Positions 49,590 through 62,142 of a DNA stretch of 64,000 nucleotides are shown in pieces; positions within the stretch are counted from its first letter, which is position 1, and each line of letters starts with the position of its first letter. The notes below the pieces were generated by a model that ran no database searches, was not told the origin of the DNA, and worked only from the letters and a program-made list of their open reading frames with translations. The translations under genes and the position numbers were made by a program. Source of the DNA: Sipunculus nudus (Eukaryota; Annelida; Sipuncula; Golfingiida; Sipunculidae); assembly GCA_026874595.1 (NCBI GenBank), contig CM049316.1, positions 61,079,676-61,143,675 on the forward strand. The letters are read 5' to 3'.

Positions 49590-49870
49590 CTGGTTGAAAG
49601 ATTAGTTCAGATATTATAGCGTTCACAAATAATTTCTATTCCGGCTGATTTGACCTTTGAGATCCAGGGCCAAGGTCACTAGTTTCCGAACTCGTCAACG
49701 GTCATTGAACTTGGTTGAAATAATTTAAATTTCAAACTTCATGAAACAATGTTGAGTTGTTTAAAAGTTTTTGTTTTCAAAAGAAATGAAATAAATGACG
49801 CCGACGCAGCCCGCGACGACAGACCAAACACTATATGTGTCCCCCTTTGGAGGGGCGATATAATTCATAT
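49590..49870. repeat. Possible dispersed molluscan-type repeat
   Basis: The order TTGACCTTTGAGATCCAGG...CCAAGGTCACTAG, then GACGCCGACGCAGCCCGCGACGACAGACC, then GTGTCCCCCTTTGGAGGGGCGATATAATT recalls a repeat pattern that I associate with bivalve genomes. There is only one copy here, so it cannot be confirmed inside the window. Confidence 0.35.
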
Positions 49871-49879
49871 GATAAAAAA

Positions 49880-52190
49880 AGTATGATGTTCTGGTGTTCT
49901 CTAAATCGGAAGAGGGGTTGTCCAAAGGGGTTTTCAGCGTGAGGAGTCGTTCGTTTAAGTCGGGGGCTAGAGGTTCAACGGGAGTGTGGTACAAGGCCTA
50001 TGTGAATCTTTTGCACCTTTTCTTTGATCTTAAACTTACTAACTGTTACTTTATGGCAGGGTCATCTTCAAGTCATCTCAACATTAACTAAATCTGCGGG
50101 AAGGTAGTGAGTTCAAATCTCGTATCTCATCCAACCCCCCCCCCCCCCCCCCCACTCTTACCCCTACCCCAACCCCGACCTCATCCAGGGTGAGCGCTCT
50201 GCAGGCATAATTGGAAGACTTGTGTCCCACAGCCGTATATCACTCACAAACAAATGCGTCTTTCGGGGGTTCCTCGGTTGTTAAATTATGACCCAACAAA
50301 GGTTAGTCCCAAACCGAAATGAAACTCTGCATTTGTACATACTTTTATTAAGAACTCGATAAGACAGCATACAAACAAATCTTACAAAAAGCTCTGTAGA
50401 ATTTGCAATTTAAGATTGAAACTCACGAGCCATTTCCTCTTACTTCAATAAATTATGGGCCCTTAAAATAATTCAACACTACAAGTAGCTTGTACCGTGT
50501 AACAAGCGATATATACGCCCGCTATAAACCACAATTATCTGGTAACTTATCTGGCTTGGCATTTAGGGTTATGTTCTTGGAAATTTCATGTAATAAAGAT
50601 AAACATTTTATATCCGAGAATGATATAGGAGAAGGTTATACTTATAAAAAGTCTCTTTTGCCGATGATTTTCCAGGAGTAAATTATCTTGAACATTAACA
50701 TCTCTCACCTTTGCGCCTAAAATGTGTGATGTATATTAAAATAAAACGAAAGTTCTCTTTTATAAAAGAAGCTCGGGGCAGATACGAGAGGTCATAAAAA
50801 GCAACTCCCTTCATTGTTGCGCCATTATATGGTTTCAAATTCCATCGGGGTAAATATTAACTTTGATGCATGATTTTCCAACGGTAAAGATATGCCATAA
50901 AATAGATTCTAGGAAAGGCTAAAATGCACAAGACATACAATAACTAGTAAACCCGTTTATCGTTTTATGTAAACTCACAAACACTTAAACATCTGTGTTG
51001 AAATATTTACATAAATTTTCCAACAGGACCAGCCTTGAACTGTGAAAGTTGCAGGTGGGGAATTATGCAACTGTTAGAAGGAAGAAAAATATTATTTCCA
51101 AATTTACTGCTATGCTAGATTTTTATTTTAAGGTGACGGTAGATATGACGAGGCTCGGTTCAAAGTGGATTTCTAAAGAAATTAGCAGGTAATATTCTAA
51201 TATTTCGTCCCGCCAGTCCATGAACTTTGAACAACGCACCAGCGCTGAAATTTCGCTGATAGGCCGACCGAAAAGCACAATTCGGATTTAAGCTGAGATT
51301 CTAAATGCAGATGTGAGAGTTTGTAGGTATGCGGAAACGGAATGGGTGTGGATATATTTTATATGTGCAGACAGTGCATTTGGTCACGTGGTCCAATTTG
51401 TTTACATGACCTTGGGTCACCAACATGAAGGAGAGTAGTGAATGGTCTGGCTTTCTCTGGTTGGCTCTAGCCATCATGTGGTGGAGCATCAAAACACCCC
51501 ATTGTTTGATTTTTAAGAATGTTAAGCATAATCTCCAATAAAATTGACAGTATTGGTCAATTTTTAAAATCTGTGGCCATTCAAAGAGATGTTGTCCAAA
51601 TGCTTGTTTGGGACTGCTTGGGGGGTATTTTGGGCTTCACTGCATTCGGGCCAGGATGGTTAAAAAGGAGATACACAAGACCCCTTTTTCTTGGTCTAGT
51701 TTGACTGAAGAAACAACAAATTCTCAGGTAAAAAAAGGTTTAATATCAGAATTTATTTTGAAAATTATTTAAAAGAGGCCCAAACCTCAGGTGTTTTATA
51801 GATGTTATATTGGGAAAATAAATACAGCCACGTGTCCATTAGCATGCTATCACAGGCGCTTAACACAATGTCAACAAGCGACAATTAGAGGGAAATAGGG
51901 CTCCGGCCAACACCGGCCTTTCTATCAGATTATGAAACATGGTACTCGTTTATCCTTGTTTTGAGGGGTTTAACACCTTAAATAAACCATCGAGTCCAAA
52001 CAAAACACGTTATTTGAATTTCAATCTATTTCACTTCTGTAACTTATCCCCCGTCTACCTACTAACAACCACAAAGTATGAATCCTGCTACCTCGGAACG
52101 AGAGGTCGCGCAAGACTTTGTCTTGAATTTAGATGAATATTCAAATATTATATACACTAGACCCAGTAAAAAAGATGTCTAATGAACACG
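49880..52190. other. Intergenic stretch, no gene recognised
   Basis: C19 at 50135-50153. ORFs up to 65 codons, none recognisable. Confidence 0.45.
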
Positions 52191-52194
52191 ATAA

Positions 52195-52530
52195 TTACTG
52201 AGAAATATAGAAATAAGTCATACACCCCTAAACTAAATTATAATGTGAGATATTTTTAAAGATAAAGCTGTCTTTTATATCTTATATTGACATTTTTTCA
52301 CTTCAATAAAATCACGTATTGCCATGTGATCCATATGATCGATCTTTTTTCAATTTGTTTCATCAACAGTCACACACACATGGAAGGTGAAATATTATAG
52401 ATGGTCCTTCCTGATACAGAAGCGTTATAACGATGCACGGTAACAATCCATATATATGTCACTTCCAGATCGATTCATGTACACACCAAGAGCACGAAAT
52501 ATATCGCTATCGGGAATATCCAATACACTG
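52195..52530 (+). repeat. Possible degenerate third copy of the TATCGATAC element
   Basis: AAAGCTGTCTTTTATATCTTATATTGACATTTTTTCACTTCAATAAAATCACGTATTGCCATGTGATC aligns in order with the middle of 4892-5334 (AAAGCTGGTTTTTATTTC, AAAATCACGTATCGTCGTA). ATATATCGCTATCGGGAATA and CACTGCGATCATG lie near the right. The ends are too eroded to define. Confidence 0.35.
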
Positions 52531-52726
52531 CGATCATGATTTTATAGAACCAGCCGTCTTATGAAATCAGCCCAGCCTGTCTGTTAGATAAGTATGTCTG
52601 GCCGGGATAACAGCATCACTTTTTACAAGATAAGAGTGTCCTTTGATATTGTGATTTGTGTTCTAGTGCTGGGAATACAGAACTTCCCTCTCTCAATGAT
52701 GAACTGCCAAATATTTATATATGTAT

Positions 52727-53906
52727 GTAAAGCTCAAAACAGACTTACGCGTGTGTCACGCGCGCGTCAAGCGTCACGCGTGCGCCATGCGACAAATTCA
52801 AAGCACACTAACGCGGCTACAACGCGCACGACACGCGTCAGATTGGAAGGTATTAACCAAGCACCTATTATATTTTTTTGTTTATCTTTGTAAAAAAAAG
52901 TAATTTCGATAATCAGCGTTGGATTATTTGTATACAAATGTATATCTTTTGTGGCCTGTTCTATATATGACAGAACTCAGTCACTATTCTGAACGATATT
53001 TATATATTTGTGTTGCTTTGTTTCATGTTTTCTATCCAGATTCAAATAAAAAATTATAGTTCAGAGATTTATAACAAACGTTTTATAAAGAATTTGAGTG
53101 CTGGGGAGGGAAACCCTCTATTTTGTTATGTCATTAAGCCCAAAACACACTAATGCGCGCGTCACGCGCGCGTCAAGCGTCACGCGTCAAGTGTCAAATC
53201 TGGAAAAATCGCTCCACTCTATTTATAAATGACAGAACAGACTAACGCGCGCGTCAAGCGTCAAGCGTTAGCTATCGCTCCTGGAGCGATTTTTGACGCG
53301 TGACGCGCGCTAGCCGCGTGGGGATTCCTGATAATGACATAACTAAATTGAGGTTTTCCTCCCCAGCACTCAAATTTTATATAAAACTGCGGGTGAAACG
53401 TTTGTTATAATTCACTGAACTATAATATTTTATTTGTATCTGGATAGAAAACATGAAACAAATCAACACAAATATATAAATATTGCATAGAATAGTGACT
53501 GAGTTCTGTCATTCAGAACAGGTCACAAAGGATATATATTTGTATACAAGTGATCCAACGCTGATTATCGAAATTACTATTTTTACAAAGATAAACAAAA
53601 CAAAAATTATAATAGGTGCTTGGTTAATACCTTCCAATCTGACGCGTGTCGTGCGCGTTGTAGCCGCGTTAGTGTGTTTTGAAATTGTCGCGTGGCGCGT
53701 TAGTCTGTTTTGGGCTTTATCAGGAATCCCAACGCGGCTAGCGCGCGTCACGCGTCAAAAATCGCTCCAGGTGCGATAGCTGACGCTTGACGCTTAAAGC
53801 GCGCGTGACGCGCGCGTTAGTCTGTTTTGTCATTGATAAATAGAGTGGAGCGATTTTTCCAGATTTGACGCTTGACGCGTGACGCTTGACGTGTTTTGGG
53901 CTTTAT
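52727..53906. mobile_element. Fold-back element with CG-rich heptamer arms
   Basis: Left arm 52727-53136 and right arm 53332-53720 are inverted copies of each other. Matched blocks include AACGCGGCTACAACGCGCAC, CAGATTGGAAGGTATTAACC, TTTCGATAATCAGCGTTGGA and GTGCTGGGGAGGG. The loop (53137-53331) and the right flank (53719-53906) are themselves inverted copies of a ~190 bp module with GGAAAAATCGCTCCACTCTA. TCACGCG/TCAAGCG heptamers are strung through arms and modules. Ends are AAAGC(C/T)CAAAACA and its inverse TGTTTTGGGCTTT. Opposite-strand ORFs with near-identical peptides at both ends arise from the inverted arms, not genes. Confidence 0.85.
53137..53331 (+). repeat. ~190 bp CG-rich module in the fold-back loop
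   Basis: Starts AAGCCCAAAACACACTAATG and ends GGGGATTCCTGATA. Its inverse lies at 53719-53906. It is bounded on both sides by TGTCATTA/TAATGACA, the innermost bases of the two arms, so it sits exactly at the centre of symmetry. Confidence 0.8.
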
Positions 53907-53909
53907 GTT

Positions 53910-54830
53910 GGTGCCCCAACTACGGTTGCGAATTGGACTTTCACCAAGCGACAATTTGCGAAATTGGACTTTCATTCTTTCTGGGTCGTCAAAATAAGTT
54001 TAACTGTGTATCAATCATTACCTAGTCATATTTTGGAAACATTTCACAATTTATTTTCTGTTTAAGATCTTAGTTTGATATCTATTTAGATGGCCTGTCT
54101 AATTATTTCTAAAGTCATACAAAAGAAAAAGTCAGCAATGTTGTTTTGCTGTAGTAAAATTAATCACTGGCTGTTTTGCTGCTATATAATCCCCGTTTTC
54201 CCAATTCCGGGTCTATGAACTCGACTTTTGTCTCTGATGGGAAGGGAGTGACAGCTCATTCCGAATCTCTGATTCGGCACAAATGTTGCCGCCGTGCGCC
54301 AAATATAGGTTATATGCTAAAAGACGTCTGGTTGTTTTATCCAGATAAGCCCACTTCAAGATTGTGATCGTTAGGTGCGGTGATTCCCAAGGTACAGACC
54401 TACAGGACTCCCAGGGTCAATTTATTCATCTTTAAAATGACAAATCTATACAGGAATGATGAATGTTTATCCTGTGTCTTGGCTATAAGGAGGAATGATA
54501 AATCATAGTTGACGAAATCCTCACAGATTTTGACGCTACTATAGCAATTATCTGACACTGACGTGTTTCTAGATAACTGGCCATGTATAAACATTTTGAT
54601 CCAATCGGTGTATTTCACGAACTTTTACTTCATAACAATGGTGACTTTAAACGTGTTGACATAACATAATTCAGTAGGAAAAAAGATTATAATTGGAGAC
54701 ACTTTTTGAATCCAATAATTTAATTTCATTGAATTTAATGTGCTTCACGTCCTATCAGTTTGTCCTTCTGTCTGTCGTTCCCTCCCACTGTCTGTCTGAC
54801 TGTCTTTCTGTCTCTTTGTTAATTTATTAA
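53910..54830. other. Intergenic stretch, no gene recognised
   Basis: Short ORFs only. A CTGTCTGT-type short repeat lies near 54760-54815. Confidence 0.45.
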
Positions 54831-54833
54831 TCA

Positions 54834-54874
<41 letters not shown>

Positions 54875-54882
54875 TTATAAAC

Positions 54883-54933
<51 letters not shown>

Positions 54934-55012
54934 AACATTACTATAATAAACATTATCATAAACATTTTTATTATAAACATTATTTTAATAATTATTATTA
55001 TTATTATTATTT
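54834..55012. repeat. ATT microsatellite cluster
   Basis: (ATT)n runs at 54834-54871, 54882-54931 and 54987-55011, joined by TATAAACATTA-type spacers. Confidence 0.95.
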
Positions 55013-55014
55013 AA

Positions 55015-56230
55015 TCATCACCATTTTTGTTCTCATTTTCGTCAACAGGCATTATTATTCCAAATAATATTTTAATTGGAAGGGACGGAATCTGTAAAAG
55101 GAACTACATTTAAGTTTTAGGCCTATTTATAGGGCTTAACAAATTACATCAACGGACTAAATAGAGCAACTCTAAAGTAAGACCTTCCGAGTAAACCCGC
55201 CCCTTAACAAAAGTCGTGTGGAAGCATGAAACAAGAATATAACATTATTGACAATTTTACATCAGACACATTCCGGTACAGGTCACGACTGAATGACGAG
55301 AATACCATGTATATGTTTTATTAGCAGGAAGGCTATTTTGCAGTGCACCAAACGACAGTCGTCTTTCACTCACTCGCATGACGTCATGGAAGGTCTTATC
55401 AGTGCGATTATCTACCATCTAACAGAACCCATATTGGACACCACGGCTGGACAGCTCAGATTTCAAAGGGAACCCTTGCTATCATACCGGCAGTAGATCT
55501 CCTGCGTCTCTTATCGGGAAAAGATAAAACCAAACGACACTGGAATACAAAACCAATGATGTACAAAAGGCCAATATATAAATGTTACCGTCCTGTGGAA
55601 AAATTCCAGTTCGGTGATAGACCCATGGTTTTCCATAACTTAATCTACTTATGGTAGCATCATGGCGTAATTTCCCATACAAGATACTTTCTTTTATCAT
55701 ACCATACTAAAGCTCAGCAAAGAAGTCCAATATCATTATAACTTTCTCGTTCCGCTGATCAAACGAATTTGATTCAAACTAGATTGCGATGTCGAAGCCT
55801 ACGAACCTGCGCCATGAACTTCAATTTAAACCTTCCTGAGTTGTTCAGTGACACACTACAGTACCACACAGTAACCTAGACTGCGCAGCAGAAAACTGTC
55901 CCTAATAATGAATTGGTGGCCTCTACTGGGGACAAAGGTATTGCCCTATTTCACAATAGTATATGACCATTAAATACATAAAGCTGATTAATATTACATC
56001 CAAAGTAACACAAACCCTCCATAAAAATTCTTTAATATCCGATGAATACGGTTTTGTGTAGAACTGCTTACAGTCAAACCGAGCGGGGGGGGGGGGGGGG
56101 GGTAATATATCATCTGCCAAAATGTTTTGAGACATCTAAAACAGAGAAATAAAAAAACAGCTTCAAAATAAAATCCAGAAATTTGTTTATGTACTTACAT
56201 TCTGAGAAAAAGGCTTCCAGCCAGAACTCA
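55015..56230. other. Intergenic stretch, no gene recognised
   Basis: G18 at 56085-56102. No gene or paired repeat seen. Confidence 0.45.
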
Positions 56231-56240
56231 AAAGGGGTTC

Positions 56241-56262
56241 GCAGTGGACTGAGTGGTGAACC
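56241..56262 (+). repeat. Left member of direct repeat flanking the minisatellite
   Basis: GCAGTGGACTGAGTGGTGAACC, matched at 59075-59096 with two or three differences. Confidence 0.75.
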
Positions 56263-56289
56263 TTTATTGTTCTACCTGAAACCATATAA

Positions 56290-59065
56290 AGTACAGGGTT
56301 CCTTTTGGAACCTCCCGAGGGTTCTTTTATGGAACCTCCTGAGGGTTCTTCATGGAACCTCTCGAGGGTTCTTTTGTAACCTTCCGAGGGTTCTTTCATG
56401 GTTCCACCCGAATGTAATTTTTGGAATCTCCCAAGGGTTCTTTTTAGAACCTCCCGAGGGCTCTTCTATGGAACCTCCCGAGTGTTCTTTTATGGAACCT
56501 CCCATGGGTTCTTTTATGGAACCTCCCGACGGTTCTTTTTGGAACCTCCCGAGGGTTCTTTTATGGTTCCTCCAGAGGGTTCTTTTATGGATCCTCCAGA
56601 GGGTTCTTTTATGGAACCTCCTGAGGGTTCTTCATGGAACCTCCCGGGGGTTCTTTTTTGACCCTCCCGAGGGTTCTTTTATGGAACCTCCTGAGGGTTC
56701 TTCATGGAACCTCTCGAGGGTTCTTTTGTAACCTTCCGAGGGTTCTTTCATGGTTCCACCCGAATGTAATTTTTGGAATCTCCCAAGGGTTCTTTTTAGA
56801 ACCTCCCGAGGGCTCTTCTATGGAACCTCCCGAGTGTTCTTTTATGGAACCTCCCATGGGTTCTTTTATGGAACCTCCCGACGGTTCTTTTTGGAACCTC
56901 CCGAGGGTTCTTTTATGGTTCCTCCAGAGGGTTCTTTTATGGATCCTCCAGAGGGTTCTTTTATGGAACCTCCTGAGGGTTCTTCATGGAACCTCCCGGG
57001 GGTTCTTTTTTGACCCTCCCGAGGGTTCTTTTATGGAACCTCCTGAGGGTTCTTCATGGAACCTCTCGAGGGTTCTTTTGTAACCTTCCGAGGGTTCTTT
57101 CATGGTTCCACCCGAATGTAATTTTTGGAATCTCCCAAGGGTTCTTTTGAGAACCTCCCGAGGGCTCTTCTATGGAACCTCCCGAGTGTTCTTTTATGGA
57201 ACCTCCCATGGGTTCTTTTATGGAACCTCCCGACGGTTCTTTTTGGAACCTCCCGAGGGTTCTTTTATGGTTCCTCCAGAGGGTTCTTTTATGGATCCTC
57301 CAGAGGGTTTCTATTATGGTTCCTCCCGAGGGTTCTTTTATGGAACCTCCTGAGGGTTCTTCATGGAACCTCTCGAGGGTTCTTTTGTAACCTTCCGAGG
57401 GTTCTTTCATGGTTCCACCCGAATGTAATTTTTGGAATCTCCCAAGGGTTCTTTTTAGAACCTCCCGAGGGCTCTTCTATGGAACCTCCCGAGTGTTCTT
57501 TTATGGAACCTCCCATGGGTTCTTTTATGGAACCTCCCGACGGTTCTTTTTGGAACCTCCCGAGGGTTCTTTTATGGTTCCTCCAGAGGGTTCTTTTATG
57601 GATCCTCCAGAGGGTTCTTTTATGGAACCTCCCGGGGGTTCTTTTTTGACCCTCCCGAGGGTTCTTTTATGGTTCCTCCCTAAGGTTCTTTTACGGAACC
57701 TCCTATGAGTTCTTCATAGAACCTCTCGAGGTTTCTTTTGTAACCTCCCGAGGGTTCTTTTATGGATCCTCCAGAGGGTTCTTCTATGGAACCTCCCGAG
57801 GGTTCTTTTATGGATCCTCCAGAGGGTTCTTTTATGGAACCTCCCGGGGGTTCTTTTTTTACCCTCCCGAGGGTTTTTTTATGGTTCCTCCCTAAGGTTC
57901 TTTTACGGAACCTCCTATGAGTTCTTCATAGAACCTCTCGAGGTTTCTTTTGTAACCTCCCGAGGGTTCTTTTATGGATCCTCCAGAGGGTTCTTCTATG
58001 GATCCTCCAGAGGGTTCTTCTATGGAACCTCCCGAGGGTTCTTTTATGGATCCACCCGAATGTAATTTTTGGAATCTCCCAAGGGTTCTTTTTAGAACCT
58101 CCCGAGGGCTCTTCTATGGAACCTCCCGAGTGTTCTTTTATGGAACCTCCCATGGGTTCTTTTATGGAACCTCCCGACGGTTCTTTTTGGAACCTCCCGA
58201 GGGTTCTTTTATGGTTCCTCCAGAGGGTTCTTTTATGGATCCTCCAGAGGGTTCTTTTATGGAACCTCCTGAGGGTTCTTCATGGAACCTCCCGGGGGTT
58301 CTTTTTTGACCCTCCCGAGGGTTCTTTTATGGTTCCTCCCTAAGGTTCTTTTACGGAACCTCCTATGAGTTCTTCATAGAACCTCTCGAGGTTTCTTTTG
58401 TAACCTCCAGAGGGTTCTTTTATGGATCCTCCAGAGGGTTCTTTTATGGAACCTCCCGGGGGTTCTTTTTTTACCCTCCCGAGGGTTTTTTTATGGTTCC
58501 TCCCTAAGGTTCTTTTACGAAACCTCCTATGAGTTCTTCATAGAACCTCTCGAGGTTTCTTTTGTAACCTCCCGAGGGTTCTTTTATGGATCCTCCAGAG
58601 GGTTCTTCTATGGAACCTCCCGAGGGTTCTTTTATGGATCCTCCAGAGGGTTCTTTTATGGAACCTCCCGGGGGTTCTTTTTTGACCCTCCCGAGGGTTT
58701 TTTTATGGTTCCTCCCTAAGGTTCTTTTACGGAACCTCCTATGAGTTCTTCATTGAACCTCTCAAGGTTTCTTTTGTAACCTCCCGAGGATTCTTTTATG
58801 GATCCTCCAGAGGGTTCTTTTATGGAACCTCCCGGGGGTTCTTTTTTGACCCTCCCGAGGGTTCTTTTATGGTTCCTCCCTAAGGTTCTTTTTCGGAACC
58901 TCCTATGAGTTCTTCATAGAACCTCTCGAGGTTTCTTTTGTAACCTCCCGAGGGTTCTTTCGGAAACCTCTGGTGGGTTCTTTTTGGGACCTCCCGAGGG
59001 TTCTATTATGCAACCTCGAAGGTTCCATCCGGAACCTCTTTAAAGGTTCTGGGAGAAATCTTTAT
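56290..59065. repeat. 2.8 kb minisatellite of ~22-24 bp hairpin-forming units with higher-order structure
   Basis: More than 100 variants of GGTTCTTTTATGGAACCTCC-CGAG. Each unit contains GGTTC...GAACC, and neighbouring units meet at AACCTCCCGAGGGTT, so inverted pairs occur within and between units. A marker variant (CCCGAATGTAATTTTTGGAA) falls at about 56407, 56759, 57111, 57418 and 58053; the first three are 352 bp apart. In the second half another marker (TTCCTCCCTAAGG) recurs at alternating spacings of about 212 and 163 bp. The long Pro/Phe/Trp-rich ORFs on both strands are artefacts. Confidence 0.95.
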
Positions 59066-59074
59066 AGGTTCTTC

Positions 59075-59096
59075 ACGGTGGACTGAGTGGGGAACC
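59075..59096 (+). repeat. Right member of direct repeat flanking the minisatellite
   Basis: ACGGTGGACTGAGTGGGGAACC, similar to 56241-56262. The pair brackets the array almost exactly. Confidence 0.75.
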
Positions 59097-59099
59097 AAC

Positions 59100-60940
59100 T
59101 GGATTCATGTTGTCATAAAATGGCCGACTGTTAGAGAATCAGAAGACAAATGAGACCGCTACTTTCCGCTGTTGATCCGTGGTTTCTAACTGGGAGTGAC
59201 GGGTCAACGTGTCCCAGCTTTCTTCATATTGGAAATGTCTGGAACTGTCGACCTTAGCTGATTAATTCTTATGCTCTTACGCTCCACACGTACTCTCCAT
59301 AACGGTTAATCACGTTATCTGCTTTCATGGGAGCAGGACCTCCTATTACAATGTACATTGATCTCCTTATGGAACAAACTGAACATGACCTACACTCTTG
59401 CCTTAACATTTATGCTTGTCAGAGTAGGGATAAATGTATACTTCACGACAGCCCCGACGTTTATACTAGGACAAAACAACAAAACACTTGCGCTTTAGGT
59501 ATATTCTTTCAGTTCAATTCCTCGCAGGTTTAAGAAGAGGAGCTAGATTTCTTCAGTCATGAGAAAAAAATGTGATCTTGCTCTAACACCACTATCGTTT
59601 CTCTTACATGCAGTACTCATTTATATATTTGTCCTGACAGACCCTTCATCTGTTATCTATCATCTAGTCCCGAGTCTTAACGTTACCTCTCATCAAGAGA
59701 AACATTTTTATTATGTTTCGAATGTTTCTTTTTAAATGACAGTATACATTCTCGAAAAGAAAATCATGTTATTATCTCTATTCAGTTATCTATATTTTAA
59801 ATCTATACTGTAAACTTAAGAAGTTTAACACACAAAAAACAGTCGTATGATGGCAGCAGCATACTTTAAGTCGGACCAAAAAATTTGGTGTTTAAGGTTG
59901 ATTCATTGAATCCTTCTGAAGTTTGTTTTTTTTCCTGTGCAAACCGTCTTAAAAATCAGTGCGGCACACTGTGCGACTCTCAAGAGAACGTCTCTGGTGA
60001 TATGGGTTTGTAGGCATAGAAATCATAGCCCCGGGATGCACCGGGGCCTCTAAATACACCAGGGGGCAGATATAAATGAAGCGAAGAGGACAATAAAGGC
60101 CGTTTAAATTCTTTGGGTATGAAATGCTTCAATGAACATTACATACACATGAGTGTTTTTGTGTAAAGGACACCACGGCATATGTAATGTCTTATGTGAA
60201 ATATAAACAGAAAGTTTTCCCTTGAAATGTTACAAATTTTGATTTTCAAGTTTGACAGTTGAGAGAGTTCCCAACTGGAAGAGGATCGTTTTGAGCAGAA
60301 AAGTTCTCAGGCTGAAGGGTGCCTCTGTGTCTGGTGTACATGGAGCCAAGCCCGTTTCAGAGGGGATTTTGCGTAACAAAGTAGACATTTAATATAACTG
60401 CTGTTGCCCGTTCTTTTAGCCCTTGATGTGCTACCAGGGTTATCCCCGCGAGCTGGCCTTATCCCCTGACTACAAAATAGACTGGTCCCCCTCTTTTAAC
60501 CTTGATTCTTCAGTGAATTTCTTATTACCTTTGAGGATAAACTCCGCGACAGAGATCGTAAAACGTAGTAAGTAAAAATAACATGAACGTTTTAGATCCA
60601 GCTTTGATGCTTATTTTTGTAGCCGCCGATTTTACTTGAAGCATTTATCGGATAAACCGCTCCACTTTAAAAGGTGGCGGTGTAAAAAGTGTTAAATTCC
60701 TCTAGAGTTTGATTTCTTTTTCACTCCTTGACTTGATATGTATCACCTCAAGCCAGAAGATGATAAATGAGATTGCACTTCAGATATACCCTCAGTAAGA
60801 TATAGGGGAGGATGACAGGGTTTATAACCAGAGCAGGCTCTATGAGTCGTGAAAAGCGGCCGAGGAAAACTAGCATACAGTCAGTTCCTAAGATTTAGCC
60901 TGCTTACTGCCTTCATTGTTACCATATTTTTAAAATACAA
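59100..60940. other. Intergenic stretch, no gene recognised
   Basis: ORFs up to 68 codons, no recognised domain or paired repeat. Confidence 0.45.
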
Positions 60941-60945
60941 TTTAC

Positions 60946-61096
60946 AATATATATATATATATAAATTTGAAAGAGAGAGAGAGAAAGAGAGAGAGAGAGC
61001 GAGAGAGATGTAAGAATAGCCATGCTGGTTCATTGTATAAAGAAATGGAACATGAATAAACAGTCGGCAGTGGTCCGACTTTTCTGTGTATACATA

Positions 61097-61148
<52 letters not shown>

Positions 61149-61262
61149 AAAATATATATATGTAAATATATTTGTATCCATATATGTATGAATATATATA
61201 TATATACATAATTATATTAGTGTATATTTGTTCGTATTTATATATATATATATATATAAATT
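60946..61262. repeat. Microsatellite cluster with GA and TC tracts in inverted arrangement
   Basis: (AT)n then TTTGAAAGAGAG...(GA)n at 60969-61008. About 90 bp later (TC)n at 61097-61145 runs into CCAAAAATATATATA. GA and TC tracts plus flanking AT tracts are mutually inverted, so the block can fold. Further TA tracts lie at about 61194-61206, 61240-61258 and 61371-61392. Confidence 0.9.
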
Positions 61263-61394
61263 TGTGTGTGCGCAGATTATATGTGAATACTATATATATA
61301 ATATTATACTATGTGTATAGTTAGATTGATTTCATAATGTGATGTAATGAACCTTAATGTATTATATTGTTTATATATATATATATATATATTT

Positions 61395-62140
61395 ATACCT
61401 ATAATTTCTATTCTTTAATTATTTTAATATGGTTCAGAACTATCTATATACCAATAGAAACCAATTCAGATTGAGCAAAAATACTACATTAATGCTATTA
61501 AGGTATGGAGACGAACGCCAAAAATATTAGTTGGTAATGTTTATTAATATTTTGTTGTATACTGTCGAATATATTTGTCTCCAAGAATACTGAATCGAGG
61601 AAAAATTATCATGAGCAAAAATGTGAAAAGGTAACTTCCCCCAGAGGAACGAACAAAAAGTAGCCTTTCAATGCTGATGAAAGATGGTTTTAAATACCCA
61701 ACTGTCTTTGACACAGAGTAGACACAATCCATTCCCTTTATTGCCATACGTAAGTGGCAGATGCCCACGTATATACATGTACTATGTTGCCATATAATGA
61801 AGGGCCTGTAACTTAACGATCTGTGCTTGCGTCATCATCAGCTGGATGGTTCCTTTTAAATCTGACGGGATATTGCAAAAGGACTTTAGCAGATTTCCTT
61901 AAATACGACTGTTGTGCCCTACTTTCTTCAAATAAAATTTTGGAGCCAATTTAAAGTGATCCATGTACAACCTTATAATGATTTGCCATATCAACATAAC
62001 CTTTCGTTTTCTATGTTGTCGCCCTAATGTTTCTTCTGTGTATCTTTTTTCACCCTTGTTCTTCCACCCTTTTTTTCTCGGAGTGCATATGCAACACGGT
62101 ACCTCTTGCCAAAGGTCTTGTTATAGTCGACAGAAAAACG
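61395..62140. other. Intergenic stretch, no gene recognised
   Basis: A 74-codon minus-strand ORF (61544-61768) has no recognisable domain. Nothing else was identified. Confidence 0.45.
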
Positions 62141-62142
62141 TT

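Noticed and set aside
52594-53779. ORFs sharing the peptide NSKHTNAATTRTTRVRLEGINQAP on opposite strands
   Set aside because: The identity comes from the inverted arms of the fold-back element; nothing suggests selection on the protein.
56183-58343. Long Pro/Phe/Trp-rich ORFs (up to 182 codons) on both strands
   Set aside because: They follow the 22-24 bp minisatellite units, occur in several frames and on both strands, and change frame with unit length. They are products of the repeat, not genes.
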